Part shown: positions 1 through 13,499 of the stretch, one piece after another
Numbering within the stretch: the stretch's first letter is position 1
Layout of the letters: every line of letters begins with the position of its first letter
NCBI GenBank assembly: GCA_028751875.1
Contig: CM054153.1
Span: 7,889,150 to 7,953,149 of the forward strand
Direction of reading: 5' to 3'
DNA length: 64,000 nt
From: Rapana venosa
Lineage: Eukaryota > Mollusca > Gastropoda > Neogastropoda > Muricidae
Made by a program: the position numbers and the translations under genes
The notes under the pieces: generated by a model
Seen by the model: the letters and a program-made list of their open reading frames with translations, nothing else
What the model was told of the DNA's origin: nothing
Databases searched by the model: none

Positions 1-57
1 TTCGCTTTTTCAAGTGCTTCCAGGCCCAGTTAGGTAAAGAAATGGGTCGGGACCTTT

Positions 58-420
58 TGCTGTTGTGGGGGTTTCCCCTAGCTTAATACCCCTCACTGCC
101 CTCCCAGTGTCAGCCCCCGCTGTTTGGGTGTATTCCCCCGGGGAATCACTTTGGGGACTTAGCATACATGGATTTAAAGTACCTGGTCATAAAAAAAGGA
201 ACTTTTGTTAATTTTTTTAAGTACCGGGAAAAAAACCCATAGTCCGACTTCAGGGGAAAATTTTTTTTTTTTAAAATGGAGAGTGTCAATGTTTTAAAGC
301 CAATCCGATATCTCAGTTTAAACATAAGAACATTTGAATGTGGCTTTAGCACTTTGTTCACATCAAAAACCGACAATGCGTTTACTTTCCCATAACTTGG
401 CATGACGTCGCATTACATTA
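58..420 (+). repeat. Repeat family B copy, degraded
   Basis: The order of landmarks matches cleaner copies at 19275-19560, 24045-24366 and (reversed) 40712-41070: a GTTGT/CCCCAGCTT-like start, GGGAATCACT, a segment ending AAGTACCTGG, CTCCGACTTC-like text, a T-rich gap, GGAGAGTG, AACATTT-AATGTGGC and a final ACTTTGTTCACATCA segment. It lies in the poor-quality block, so its divergence cannot be interpreted. Confidence 0.6.
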
Positions 421-780
421 CTTTATTCATATTTCTTGTGGGACTGTGGGGCTTTTATGGGGGACCCCCCAAAACCACCCTTTCCATCTAGTTTTTTTCC
501 CATGCTTTGGTAAGGACTGGTTTTTTTGCTTTTAATGTATCCCTCATCCCCTATTTTTCCATTTGGGGGGGGTTTTTTTTTCGTTCCCACTAAAGTTTCT
601 GATGTTCCCCCAGTGAGTTTTTTCGCCCCCACCCCCCCTTCCCCCACCTTTAAAGATAGGGGTTACCCCCGGTCTTGGGGAAAAAAATTTGGGGAAAACT
701 AAACCCTCCCAATTTTGCCACCCCTTGGGAAGTTACCTCCTAACTTTCCGATTTTTCAACTGTTTTTGGGGTTCATACGT

Positions 781-930
781 GTGCGCGAAATTGGTTTTTT
801 AAAATCTGTTGTTAAATTATTTTAAAGGAGAGTTGCATCCCGGAAAAAATATTGAGTGCAACGCTTTCGATTTGTTTGTTTTTTTTACGGATTCAGGCTA
901 TAAAAAATTCCATTTTTTATTATTTTTTTG
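781..930 (+). mobile_element. CR1/L2-like LINE 3' tail, degraded copy
   Basis: This matches the 3' end of the LINE seen on the minus strand at 20398-20545 and on the plus strand at 63550-63700. Shared landmarks are AAATCTGTTGTT, AAGGAGAGTTGCAT, ATTGAGTGCAA, CGCTTTCGATTTGTTTG and ATTCAGGCTATAAAAAATTCC followed by TTATT repeats. It is only a tail, with no coding part, and is blurred by base-quality problems. Confidence 0.7.
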
Positions 931-1434
931 ACCTACAAAAGTCCTTTAAAACACACAGCCCCGACGGGTTTTTAACAGCCCCCTTCCCAAAGACTTGACA
1001 TTCATTTTTGATTTTCCCCGTCAACTGGGGGAAAGGGGGGGGAGGTTTGGGAATAAAACCCCCAGAACCTCATGTTTAGTTGTTGGGAAGGTGAACGCCT
1101 AAACCTTCCGGCCACTTTTCCCCTTTACATTTTTCCCTTTTTTAAAAAACTTACTGATGCAATCTCTCCCCTTGTGTAAAGCAAAACTTTGGCTGACTCG
1201 CGGGGCCTGGTTTTTTCCTTGCCCATACCCACACCCCTTCACGAATTTAGGGCGGGCCGGAGGGGAAAAAACCAACACTCGTCGTGTGGAGGTGTTTCTG
1301 AAGGGACCAAACCAGGGGGGCACGGTCTTTTAACGATTACTGGAACACGTGGACGCCACTGTCTTTGAAACCCAGCGGGGCTTCGCTCGGGAAAGGCTGT
1401 AAAAAAGGGCGGGGTGGGGGGCCCATTGGTGTTC

Positions 1435-1890
1435 TTGTTGTTGTTGGCTTCCCCCGCTTGATACCTTGAGAGTAAACCAAAATATGACTCTTATCTCAAA
1501 ACCACCTCACATGCAACCAACTCTAAATCCCCAAGTGCCACAGGGTAGAATTTGCGTGTGTTTTTTAGTTGTTTTTGCGCTTTTCCCAGCTAAACCCCCT
1601 TGAGGGGCGCCCGGGGACATGTATATTTTTTCCCACTAAACCGACCTGAGAGTTCTGTGGGGCCAAAATGTCACACAAGGATAAGAATTTTGTTTTATGT
1701 TTCCCTTCTCAAGCCCCCCGGGCCATATAGGAGCCGTACTCCTTTTTTAGGGGTTTTTTTTTCTCCTTAAAAAGGGGGAGTGCAGGTCGTTATTTTTTTT
1801 TAGGCCTTTTCATGACTAAAACCCTTTTGACCTAACTTTTTAGAAGAACATTTTAATGTGGGTTTCTTAGCACCTACATCCCTCGGTACC
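1435..1890 (+). repeat. Repeat family B copy, degraded
   Basis: It begins with GTTGTTGTTGGCTTCCCCC, a noisy version of the (GTT)n-GCGTTCCCCAGC start of this family. It continues through a GGGCCATATAGGAGCCGTACTCC segment (family B carries CATAGGCAGCCATACTCCGAC at this point), GGAGTGCAGGTCGTTA, and AACATTTTAATGTGGG near 1850. Its middle (about 1480-1700) is poorly alignable. Confidence 0.5.
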
Positions 1891-2099
1891 CCAAACAAAA
1901 AATTTTGGGCCGGGTTTCAAAGGGGGGTATTTTAGGGTGAGTTTTTTTTTGGGTTGCTGAAAGGGCTGCGGGGGCTTTGGGAGAAAAGGGCAACTGTATT
2001 TTTCGAATTTGCGGGAAATGTTTTGTTGGGGTGTTGTGGACATGGGGGTAAAAGTGAAAAAAATGAAAAAGTTTCCGGGAGAATAAAGTCGCGCTCGAT

Positions 2100-4110
2100 A
2101 GTTCATGTTTAACTCCACACTTCACTCACTACGCTACACCACACAACACCACACACCCCAACCCCAACACCATCCCACCCCACACCATCAAAACTACACA
2201 CCATATAAAACCCCCAAATCCCCCACCACCCCCACCCCACCCAGCAAGCATGGGGAGGATAAAAGTAAAATTTTTTTGTTTTTGCTGTCCAGTATCAGAG
2301 GATGTTGGGGAAGAACTACATCCCTGTTAAATATGTTAGGAGATTTATATAAAGGATATTGTTACCTAATCATAATTTGGGTGGACTTTTTTTTGTTCAG
2401 TAACATGTTGTCATTAAATTTCTTTTATCCCCCCCAAAAATAAAAAGCGGGTTCGGAAAACCCCCTTTTCTTGAAGGGGCCAAAATTGGCCCTTTTGTAA
2501 AATACATCATTGGGTTTGGGAGCTCGAGTTCGATTTCCACCCATCCCCAAAATTTAAACTCCACTCCACTCCACTCCCCCCACCCCAACCACCCCCAACC
2601 ACCCACACCCAACCACACCAAAAACCACAAACACCACACCACACCACACCACACCCCCACCACAGCAATATAAAATTTTAATTTCACATCTATCTCAAGA
2701 AAACAAAAAACCCCCAAAACCCTGCGGGTTTCCCCAAAGCCCACAAAACCCCACTTACCCGTCCCATTAACGGGCGGGTTTTGGCCGGGGAAAGGGGCAC
2801 ATCGGAAAGGAAACGGGGGCTGTGGGGGAAACCGAGACACAAATCCGGGAAACTGTGGCTTCACGGCTTCGGCGTCCCCCAACGGGGCCCTTTCGGAAGT
2901 TTGCGGGCCCGCTTTTAATTTCTGGTCGGCCTTGTGTGTGTGTGATGTGGGGGTTTTTGGTGTGTGTGTGGTGGTAGCCCTTGTGTGTGTGTGTGGGTTT
3001 TTTGTGGTGTGTGTGTGTGTGGGGCCGGTGTTTTTTTCTTTTTCCCCTTAAAGCTTATTAATCGGCTTTTTGTAACTTTTGAATTTTGTATATTACCCTT
3101 AAAAACTGAAAGAAAAACTACCCCTAAAAATTTTGGGGGTTTTTTTCCTGCCCTAATCGTTTGTGACTTTTTTTCTGTCTTGCGGGCCCCAGGGCTGTTT
3201 ATTTATACATCCCCAGCCCAGCCATCCGCACAGCTTAGGGTCTTTATCCCCATGGTCAGAAGCCCAGGGGGAAAATTTAATCATGTTGGGCCCTAATTTT
3301 AGGCCTTTCAAGCAGAAGGGCCGAAACCCCTTCTGCTGTGTCACTTGGGTTGGTATTCAGTGGGGCTTTTTTCGGACCCCAAAAAAGGGAGGGCCCCTCC
3401 CTAGGCCCCTTTTCTAAACCAAAAAAAATAGCTTAGCTGCTGAGCCGCCTTTAAAACACCCATTGGGGGGTGACAACACAAACCTTTTCCCCCCCCCCCC
3501 CACCCCCCCCAACGACCGTCATGGTTCCAACACCAACTTAACCACAGGCACGAAAACGTACGTGAAACCCAAAAATGTGACCACGGCTACAGGAGCCGCG
3601 AAACAGGGCAGTTAATTTTCTTTTCCCTTTATTGCATGGGGGGTCAGTAGTGATGAAAGGGTGATTTAAAAATTTTTGCTTCTTTAATTGGGACTTTTTT
3701 TAGGGGACTTTCCGAAGGATTGGGACTCTAAAGACTCCAGATATATTTCCCCGGGGGCGACCAAGGGCCTAAATACAGACACCCCAGTTCTGAAATTTGG
3801 GTTTTGTAATTTGGTACCACTTAAAACGCAATATAATTTCTTACGTGTTGTCCCAATTTTAGGGGTCTGTTCAACTGGACTTAGTGACTTTGGGTTGTCC
3901 CCTTTTTCTTTCAAAACTCCCATTTTACAAAAATAGGGAAACAAATCTTTAAAATGGTGTGTGATTTTCTTTCTTTTCATTTTCAAAATTTTTAATATCC
4001 TTCCGTCTCCGTCCTCTGTCCCCTCTCTGCTCTCTCTCGCTCACCCCCCCCACACACCACACACACAAAACCACACACACACACACACACCCACCCACAA
4101 AACAACACAC
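2100..4110. repeat. CA/GT-rich and A/C-rich simple repeats, noisy
   Basis: Low-complexity tracts dominate: CACAC-rich at 2120-2250 and 2565-2660, (GT)n at 2933-3025, and (CA)n at 4045-4110. Open frames here encode His/Thr/Pro- or Val/Cys/Gly-rich strings that simply reflect the repeats. I see no gene. Confidence 0.6.
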
Positions 4111-4199
4111 ACTTTTCCCCCCCTTCACTCCACAATTCTCAAAACCCGCTCTCTTTCAAATTCCTCTCTTAAAAAAACCCCCACGGTGTCTACGTCCCC

Positions 4200-4640
4200 C
4201 CAACAACCCCAACGGTCAAAAACCCCCTCCACCCGGCACCCCCACCCGCACCACGACACCCAAATCAGGCCCGGGAAAACTACCCCGCCGGGACGGACAA
4301 AAGCTGGGCGGGCAGGGCGGCACCAACACAGCACCATCGTTGGGCCCCTTTTTCGGGCCCTCAAACCCGTCGCCATCCCCCCGCTGCCGTGGGTTTTGTC
4401 CTCTACAGAAGCCGGGAGGGGAACAGGGGAAAGAAGAGGTTGGGCGGACCGCCTCCCTCCCCGGGGGCCCCCTCAGGCTCTGGTTTGTTCGGCCCGGGAA
4501 GGGGGGGTGAAGTTCCATGAACAAGATCGGTGGGCCCCGGGAAGGAGGGGAAACCCCTCCGGGGTCAGCAACCCCGGGTTTTACAGCCAGGGCACGTCAA
4601 CCCGTCCTATGGGCAGTGCCGGGGGTCTTTGCCAAACCCA
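4200..4640. other. GC-rich island of unknown nature
   Basis: This stretch is markedly GC-richer than its AT-rich surroundings and is open in more than one frame on both strands. That could be remnants of coding exons blurred by base errors, but no reading frame gives a family I recognise, and no clear splice pair frames it. It may equally be a CpG-rich repeat. Confidence 0.25.
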
Positions 4641-4984
4641 AAAATGCCCATTTCAGCAGTGATGCCCAAACGGGGGTGGGTTAGAGAAAAGAAAAGAGAG
4701 GAGAGGGGAGTGTGTGCGTTTTCTTGAGGGTTTTGGGGAAGTTTTTGGGGGGGAGAAAGGGTTTTTTTATGTGAGGTACGTGGGGGGGTTTGGGTTTTGG
4801 TTGCGTTGTTTTGGGTGTTTTTTGGGGGGAATTTTCTTGTTGTGGTGTTTTTTTTTTTTGACTTTTTTCGGGGTACCATTTTTTGAATTGTTTAAAAATT
4901 TGTTTCTTCCCTTTATTTTTATAATTAAATACTTAAAGGGTACACACAAAGGGTGGCCCCCGCAAGGGGGGGGCCGGGGCGCGC

Positions 4985-5375
4985 GCGCACACACACACAA
5001 AACACACTACACCCGCAACGCGCCAAGCACACACACCCCACCAAACCCCCACACACACACACACACACACACACAAAACAAGTTCCCTTTGGAAAGAGAT
5101 TTAAAAAAACCGAGGCCCAAAGTGCAAACGACGGGAGAACATTTGCGCACACTTAAAAACTGTTTTTTCTTTTCCGGAAAAGGGAGGCCATTGTGTTTTT
5201 GGGGGGAACGGGTGACGAAATTTTCCCAAAACTCTCCAAAAAAATCGGGGACTTTGTTAAAGAAAAAGCACGAGTACTTAAATTCCCTTATCCCCAAAAA
5301 GAAAAATAATTAAAAAAGCTATACAAAACACACACAACAAAACCCCCCACACAAACACACACACACACAAAAACA
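4985..5375. repeat. (CA)n microsatellites
   Basis: CA dinucleotide runs occur at about 4988-5000, 5050-5074 and 5355-5370, in low-quality sequence. There is no gene here. Confidence 0.6.
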
Positions 5376-5399
5376 AAACAACCACTTCTTCCCCTTTTT

Positions 5400-8300
5400 G
5401 TAGAGCTCATGAATAAACAATACCAAGGGGAAAAGCATTTAAATGATTTTTTTCACACTCCCTACATTTTGGGTGTCATTTTGTTTTTTTTTTTGTGGCC
5501 CGGGGGTTTTTTTTTATTTTTTTGGTTTTTTTTTTTTAAAAACTTTAAAAAGCCTTGTGTTTAAAATATTTTATTTTTTTGTGTGGGAAAAATTTCTGTA
5601 GTCAATACTATTTGATCTTACGAAGTGTGCCGCCTTTCACCACACACACACCCACCACACACCACAATTATATAAAAATATAAAATATATAATTTTATAT
5701 TAAAATATATAAATATAAAATATATTTTAATATAAAATATATATATGTAAAGTTAAAAATATTAAAAACCCAGGGAAAGGTATACTGTGCCAAACATAAC
5801 TCGACGTATTAGGGTTTAAGCGGTTTTTATGATAAAGGCACATTAAATTTGTTTAAACTTGCCACAGCCGTTTTTTTTGTATTTTGTGCCACCAACAAAA
5901 GTATCTGCTTTTTTTTTTGTTTTTTTAAAAGCTTTTAGTATCAAAAAGGAAAAATGACATTTTGTAATTTGTTTTTTGAAATGGGCAAAGTTGTCATTAA
6001 ATTTTGAAAGATTATTGTTTGATTTTTCAGGGTTTTTTTGCATATTTGGGGAGAAAGTTTGTTTAAAAAATTATGCCTTGTCTTATCAATTTCCTCAAAA
6101 TAAATTTGAAAAAAAAAAGCTAACTTTTGGAGAATTCCCTTGCTAACTTTCGGGGTCTCCCTTCAATTGAAAACAGTGCTGTCTTTTGCTTATTTCCCAG
6201 TCCCTGGGTTTTTTAAAAATGCAATTCTTTTTCTTTGGAAAACAAAATAAGATTTTTAGGATTAGTTTTCCCTTTTGTTAGAGAAAAGGGGATGCGTGAG
6301 AAAATTTATGATCCCACAAATTTTGTGTATTGGGTTCCCCTTTAAACCATACAGCAAAAAAAATTTAGGGAAACTCTTTTTGGTAATGGGTATTCTTTCA
6401 CTGATAACCCGAAAAAAATGTTGTTTGTGTAAATTTGTCTTAAACTATTTTTAAATTTTTACATTGTTACCTCTCGGAGTTTTTTTTGTTTGTTAGGCGT
6501 GGGGTGGGTGTTTTGGGGTTTTGTGTGTGTGTGTTGATTGGGTTGGAAACATTTTAAATTTGTGGAGCAACGGGTTTTTAATTTAATAAAAGAGTATTAT
6601 CGTACTGTTCAAAAAATATAATTTTAAAAAGGGATTGTTTGTATTGCCCCTGAAATGCATTGGATTGTATTTTATTGTATGGTTTCTGTAATGTCGTGTA
6701 GGTATGTTTGGGGTTAAAGGGGAGGGTGGGAGTAAAAATTTTTTAGGTATCACATCCCTTTTTTTAATTTTTAAACATATCGTAACACACAAACGATTTC
6801 GGCAGGTTTTTTTGCCAAAAAATTTTTAAACTGTTTTTTTGGCGGTTTAGCGCGTTTATTGCCCCAAGACGAAAATGTCCCAAAAATAAAAGCGAAAAAG
6901 GAGAAAAAAAACTTTTTTTTTTTCAAGCTCTGCCCATCTCAGGAAAGTCGAATTGCTCCCGTGGGCCCGTGATTGCGTTGTTTTTTCAAACAATTTCAAT
7001 GCTAAGGGGAAACACTTTTTCCCTTAAAAAAAATGTTGCTATTGTTTTCATGTAAGTTTAAAAGCTTGTGCCAAAGGATTTGGGAGCGCTAAACCAAAAA
7101 AAGACTCCGGGGCCAAAGGGGGTTGGAGGGCACCTAAATAATTTTGTGCCCCAGGATTTTAAAGGGGCTTCACTCTAAAGTAGACCTCTGTGCCACAGGA
7201 CTTTTAAAGTCATTTTAAACAGGAAATTTCCCGTGCTACAGGTTGGAAACACTATTCAAAAAAAAACTCCCCAGGATTCTGTTGGGCCCAAAAGATTTAA
7301 AAACCTCTATCCAAAAAAAGCAAAACTTCATCGCTCCTCATTCATTTAATACATGCAAAAACCGAGAAAATTTTTTTTTCCCGGAACCCCCAAAAAGTTT
7401 TTAGCCATTTTGAACCCCGCGATTCCGGGCTGGTGGGTGGAAACACTAAAAAGGGAGTGCTAATGCACTGCCAAAACCGGGGTGTTCAGTTTTGTTTTTG
7501 TTGCAGTTTTTAGTTTGTTGGGTTTCCCGTTTGTTTGCTTTTTCCCCAAAAACCGGAACAAATCGAGCAGTGAGGGGTGCACCTTTTGTTTAAAAAAAAA
7601 CCCCAAAAAATTTGTAAAACCCAAAAGGGCAAAAACCCCCCCAAAAGAAAAAATCCTAACCCAAAAAAAACCCTTAAAGAACACACATGCCCGGGAAAAA
7701 TCACAAATTGTTTTGGGGGGTTTTTTTTTAGTTTTTTGGCTAAGAGCTCCCAAAGGGTTTACCTTTTTTGGTCAGATTTTGCCGGGGCGACCATTTTTTC
7801 CCAACCATTTAAAGGGGAGCCCCAAAGGGAACTTTTAGGAAATGAAATGTTTTAAAAAAACTGCACTTCTCATTTTCATTCGCACGAAAATGCGCTGATG
7901 TGAAACTTTTTGACCGGGGTTTCTTGGTTTTTGATTTTGTTGAGGGGGTGGGGGTTTTTTTTTTTTTGTTTTTGTTTTTTGCTTGGGGTTTTTTTGGTTT
8001 TTTTTTTTTTTTTTTTTTTTTTTTTGGGGGGGGGGGTTGCTTTAAAAATAATGATGAACAAACAGATATACCCTTTGTACGGTTTTTATTTTTTTCTGTC
8101 GAATAAGAGCGGAGGGAAAAGATATTTGGGAAAAAAAACAATGTCATAACCGTGATAACGTTGTTTCAAATTCTTTGTTATAAGCTTTGGGTAAGAAAAT
8201 GGATTTAAAGAGAGTGGGTTTTTTTCTCCTCAAAACATGTGACAGGAAAATGAGGAGGAAAAAGTGCAAAAGTTTTTTTGATATTTATTAACATTCGATT

Positions 8301-10530
8301 AAAAATTTTTGTTGATAAATAGGGAATACATTGGGGTCAAAAAAATTAACATTTAAAAAAAAACCGGGTTTGGGATTTTTGGGGGTCGGTGTGTGTTTGT
8401 GTGTGTGTTGTGTGTGTGTGTGTAGACACAAAAAGGGACAACCCTGTGTGCGCGCGTGTTTGTTGTGGGGTTTTTAAATTTTTAAAAAAAAAATGATTTT
8501 GTGATCCCGTTTCCCAGCCTGGGACCAAGAAAAATTAAAATTAACATTTTGGGAAAGGGGGGAATGGTTTAACGTGTGTGCAAAAAATTTTTGTGGCATT
8601 TGGGATTTGCGACCCTTTGGGTTTTTAGTTTTTATCCAAAGGACTTTCGGGGGGGGGAATCGGGAAATGTAATAATTGAAGGGGTAAATGACCCCGATCG
8701 GGGGCCCTCGGGGGTGGCTTTCTCCCAGGCCATCAACAAGAGGGGAACGGGTGACCACTAAGCTTTTCGGCCCCCCCCCCCACCCCCAATCACAAAAAGA
8801 AACAATTGTAGGTAGGTTTTTGTATATCTTTCCTTTCCAAAAGACTCCGTTACTTTTGGGCCCTTTTTGATTGTGTGTGGTGTGTGTGTGTGTGGGTGTG
8901 TGGGCGTGTGTGTGCGTGCGTGGGGAAAAAAAAGAGAGAGAAGTTTGTAAGAAATTTTTTGTGAGTGTTTTTTTACTTGTTACCTTTTTAAACAAGCACT
9001 TGGGGGTCCCGGGCCAAAAACTTTGTCAGTTATGATGGAATTTTAGAGCTGAGTCCCGCATTCAAATGTTTTACATGCTTTTTTGCCCCCGAAATTTTCT
9101 GAGATGAAAAATGGTTTTTTTTTTTTTACAAAAAAATGTAATACAATACAAAAGAAAACAATTAGAAAAAAAACAATAACAATTCAACACAATAAAACCC
9201 AAGGGAAAGAACAAAAGAAAACGCCCTCAAAAATTTTCCCCCGCTTAAAAGAAAACCCTGAAAAAAAACCCCAAAAAAGGGAAAAAATATTTCCTAAACA
9301 AAACCCCCCAAACCCCTGACCAAAAAGGGGGAGGTAAAATTTACAGTACAGGGGTCCCTTAACCGAATCCCAATCTTGACTACATGGTTATGAGGGTCTT
9401 ATAATATTGTTATTTTAAAAAAAAATAAAATTTTTTTTGTTTATGTTAATACCAATCCTTTTTAAATAGTTTATTCAATGGTTTTGACTTCAATAAATAA
9501 ATTTTCCTTTTTTTTTTTTTTTGGGGGTTGGGGGGGGGGGGGGGGGGGGATGGATGACCCCGATGCACAGCTGCCAAGAAAGGGCAACAATTTTAAATTT
9601 TAACTGCATAGCAGGCCCCGTGCAATAGGTTTTTAACACCTGTTTTCAGGGGTTTGGGAAGAAAAAACAACGTCGCGCGCGCGCGCGCACACCCCACACA
9701 CACACCACACACACACAAAAAAGATGCTGGAAACCCATGTAATAACCTTTTGGGCCTCGCTTTTTTAAAATTTACGGTCTAACCCCAATTTGGGTGGGCC
9801 CAAAACAAACCCAAGGGCAGGCTTGGGTAACAATCCAAGACGAGGCTTGGTTTCTGTCTGCTCAGAAAGAAATTTCCAGATCTCTGCTTTTGAAAGAAAA
9901 AAAACAGAAAAAGTTGCCCCCATTTTGGGAACCCAAAAAAGCCCGTGAAGAAAGGTTTCGTAAAACTATTTTCAAAATAAAAGAAAGTGCAGACTTTTTA
10001 ACCAAGAAAAAGGGGGCAAACCCGTTTCCAAAAAAATTTGGGGGCTTTCTATACACAGGAAAAATTTTTTGATACAAAGACGGCTAGGAACCCTTTGGGG
10101 ACAATTAAAAATATGTTTTTTTTTTTGGTATTCACTGTCTGTTTGTCCATCTTTACGGGGCCCCGGTTTTTTTCTTAAAAAAAATTGTGGCACTGTCACT
10201 GAATTAGTGAAAATTTTTGTCTTACTCCAGGGGGGCGGTAGGGCCCAACTTGCCCAAAAACAACAGCTGAAATGAAATATTTATGCCTTGGGTTCCCCTC
10301 AAGTCCCCATGTTTGGAAAAAGAAAAGACAAGCCCTGCCTTTAGAAAACAGATTTTAACGTTTAAAAGGGTGTGTGTTGTATGTTCGCGCGTTTCCTGCA
10401 TTAAAGTTGAAAAATGGGGGGAAATTGGGGGTGGGTGGGTGAAAGACTTTTGCTTTTTAAAAGTTATGCATTCCCAGTAGCGTCGTGGGTGTGGGGTTTT
10501 CGTGCGCAGACAGGGAAACACATTAAAAAA
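5400..10530. other. AT-rich, homopolymer-rich stretch without a recognisable gene
   Basis: The content is low-complexity: an AT-only segment near 5670-5750, GT runs at 6520-6535, 8390-8425 and 8875-8925, a T25-G11 block near 8000-8037, and a long G run at about 9528-9549. A short GC-richer patch at 8680-8760 is open on both strands but not recognisable. I see no supportable gene. Confidence 0.5.
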
Positions 10531-10539
10531 AGGGGGAAT

Positions 10540-10670
10540 CCTCTTCCCTCCCCCTCTCCTTTCCCCCCTTCCCTCTCTCTCACCCTCCCGCCCCACCCCT
10601 TTTCTCTCTCTCTCTCTCCCTCTCCCCTCCCCCCTCTCCCTCCAGTCTCCCCCTCTCTCTCATTATACCT
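10540..10670 (+). repeat. (CT)n pyrimidine-rich microsatellite
   Basis: This is CT/CCCT-rich sequence with interspersed C runs; the purine strand would read GA. Serine/Pro-rich or Glu/Arg/Gly-rich open frames over it are artefacts of the repeat. Confidence 0.75.
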
Positions 10671-11299
10671 TTCAATTTAAAAAACATTTCCTTTTGGATT
10701 CTAAAATGGGATTTTAATTTGATGGGGTTTTAGTGTAAATATTGGGAAAGGACTGAGTTGAACCCTTCTCTTTTAACGTGCCGAACTTGTGTGTGAAAAT
10801 TCAATGGAGCTGTCATATCATGAAATTCAGTTTTCTGGGAAGCAACCCATTTTTTAACCAAAAAAAAAGGGCATTTAAAAACTGTCCATGAAAAAAATCC
10901 TTTTTTTGCGTGTCCCGGTTTTGCCCCATGGTTTTTGTCACAAAATCTCACATCATATGCTACTTTGTATAATCAAATTAAAGAAATTTTTTCTTAGATT
11001 TTAAAGGGTTTTATGAAAAAAAGCAAATGCATTGCTTATTCAATGTACCATCTGGAAAAAAAATTTTGACTTTTACTTGACTAAAAAATGGTGTTTTTGT
11101 AAATAACCCCAAAACACCTTTTTACTGGAAAAAGCAGGCCCATCTTTTCCTTGGGCAACAAAATGCACAAAGAATACATTTCTTTTAAAAAAGCGCCATT
11201 TTAAATGGCAAAAAATTACAATGAGTAAAAACCCTTGCATTTACCAGGGGTGTTTCAAACTGTTTCGTTCTATATTTTTGCTAAAATTTTCTTTTTAAC

Positions 11300-12520
11300 C
11301 CGGGGGGCCCGGCCCGAAAGGGGAAAATTTTTGTCCTGCTTTTTGGAACCTTGTGAGCTTGGAGTGTCAGTGGCCAAAGTGTTGAAACCCCGGACAGGTC
11401 CAAAAGGGGCGTCAGAGAGAAAGAAGGGAGCGACACTTTTTTATGCTGCCCCAGACCTCTCAGGCGTTCGCGGAATCCGCCTTGCATGTGGTAGGATTGA
11501 GGTCAAACTCCACCCTCCCCCCGTCTAAAGGGCGCCCCCGTCACAGCATGGCCTCCCCCGGGACCCGGGTTCCTTCTTCTTCGCGGGGGGCCCTTTTTTT
11601 CTGCTGGAAGGGGTGTTTAAACCCAGGTCTGATGGGGAAAGGGGGAGGGTTTTTTTCCGGGGGTAGGGGGTCCAGTTTTTTTCAGGAACGGTTTTCCTTG
11701 GGGTTTTTGGGGAGGGAGGTCGCCCTACTGTTCCCCCCGCAAACTCTACTCTTCTTTCCTCGTTTTAAACCCTGGGCCAGGTCGTCCCCTGCCCTCGTCC
11801 GGGGAAAGGGGAGCCAGGAAAGGGGGATATTGTCCATGGCGCTGTAGCGAGGGGCTGGGGGGGGAAGGCGGCAAAGTCACTGTGACATCGGCGCTACCGT
11901 TGTCATCCCGGGCTTTTTTCCCCTGGCGGAGTGCGAGGAGAAGGGCGTTCTGAGTAGGAAGAAACTGGATCTGGGCAACCCCCTGCACTCGGCATGTCAG
12001 TTTTGGGGGGCTTGAAGAACTCCCTTTTACTAGAGCTCTGTTGCTGTGTTTTTGAAGGGTCGGGGGTAAATTTTTTTAAACCCTTCCCCCTTTTCAGGGG
12101 GTTTTGGAGTACTCCCAAAAACTGGCTTCTGCCTTTGCCGTCTTTTTGACCCCTTTTCGAGATGGTGGTAGGTTTCGGGGTTTTTAAATGCCTGGCCCGC
12201 CTTACTCCCCTGGTTTACTGGGGAAACCCTGAAGTCCCTCCCAGGGTTTCTGCCCCGCATGGCTGGCTGACAGGGGAAAAGGTGGTCAGGGGTGGGGGGA
12301 GGGCGGGAAAATCCACGAACACTCCAGTTTACAGAGTTTGCTGCGTTTTTAGGGTTTTTATTGTGAGATTGGGGCCCCGGCAGTAGACTCTGGGGTGTGT
12401 GGAGGCGAGCAGGGGGCCCGTGCCGCAGGGTGTGGTTGGGGTTTTCTGAGGGGGCGGGGGGGCAAAACGTCGGTTTTGGGGGCGGGGTCTTAAGGGCGGA
12501 GCCCAAATTTACCGGGGGGG
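11300..12520. other. GC-rich segment, possible eroded coding exons on the minus strand
   Basis: GC content rises here. On the minus strand, an AG acceptor-like site near 11985 is followed by about 40 codons (down to about 11870) with the composition of real coding sequence rather than repeat, and another coding-like stretch spans about 12100-12200. The convincing minus-strand exon at 14146-14354 lies upstream in the same orientation, so these could be later exons of the same gene. Base errors shift the frame repeatedly and I recognise no family. Confidence 0.25.
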
Positions 12521-12614
12521 GAAAAAGGTTGGAGTTTTCCTTTTTTCTTCCCCGCTGTGAAAATCTGCAAAGGGGGGAAGAAGGAAAAATTTATTTGCTG
12601 TGGGACTCGTCCCG

Positions 12615-12815
12615 CCCGTTTTCTCTCTCTCTCTCTCTCCCCTCTTCTCTCTCTCTCCCCCTCTCTCTCTTTTTCCCCCTCCCCCTTTTCCTCTCTCCTC
12701 TCTCCCCCCTTCTCTCTCTCTCTCTCTAAGTCTGTCTGTCTGTCTTTCCTCTCCTTCTCTCTCGCTCTCTCTCTCGCCTCTCTCTCCGTCTGTCTCTGTC
12801 TCTGTCTCTCTCGTG
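12615..12815 (+). repeat. (CT)n / (CTGT)n microsatellite
   Basis: A 200-bp tract of CT repeats with internal CTGTCTGTCTGT and CTCTGTCTCTGT variants. The long Ser/Leu frames on + and Glu/Arg frames on - come from the repeat alone. Confidence 0.85.
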
Positions 12816-13499
12816 TGTAAAAAGTCTTTTTTTCCCAAGTGTTTCCATCAAATAAACCCGTTTTTTTTTTGTGAAAGGGAGGGCGGAAAAAATCAATTTA
12901 TTTCAAGGGAGAAGTTTTTCAGGTTTAGCAAAAAAACCTTTTATATTCATAGAAATTAGTAGAAGTAAAGAGATGGGGAATTTTTTAAACCCCGACCCAA
13001 AATTTTAAGTTGTCGGGGGTGCATTCATTTTAAAGGGTTTACCCTCGGGTTTCCCCGTTCTGTTTTCCCCTTGGGAAGTCTTTCGGAAAGAAAACTAAAA
13101 AAAATTTTTTTAAAAAAAACACCAAAAAGCAAAAAACCATGCGCTATATTCTTCTTTTGGGGTTCCCTCATATTGGGGGGGGGATGCGTAGCGCCCGTGC
13201 TTGTTTGGGGGAGGGGGGCCGGGCCCGTGGGCCCCGGGGCCCAAACTTTTCCCACTTAGAGCAGCTCAAAGGCCATTTTTTAGCCTTTACCTCTCTTGAT
13301 GTAGGGTAAACCCAGAAAAGGGTTTTTGTTCTCCTGCTGGGCCAATCGCGCCCGTGCCATGTTCACCCCGGGTTGAGGGACCAACGCCCCCCCAGTTTTT
13401 AACCCGCTTCATGGACCCATAGGTTGAAGTTCGAACAGTCTTCCCCATCCGTGAGCGTCCAAACTTCACGTTATAACAAATTTTTCGTCCCCACTATTT

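Noticed and set aside
12509..12838. Glu/Arg-rich 109-codon frame
   Set aside because: It is the purine strand of a (CT)n tract.
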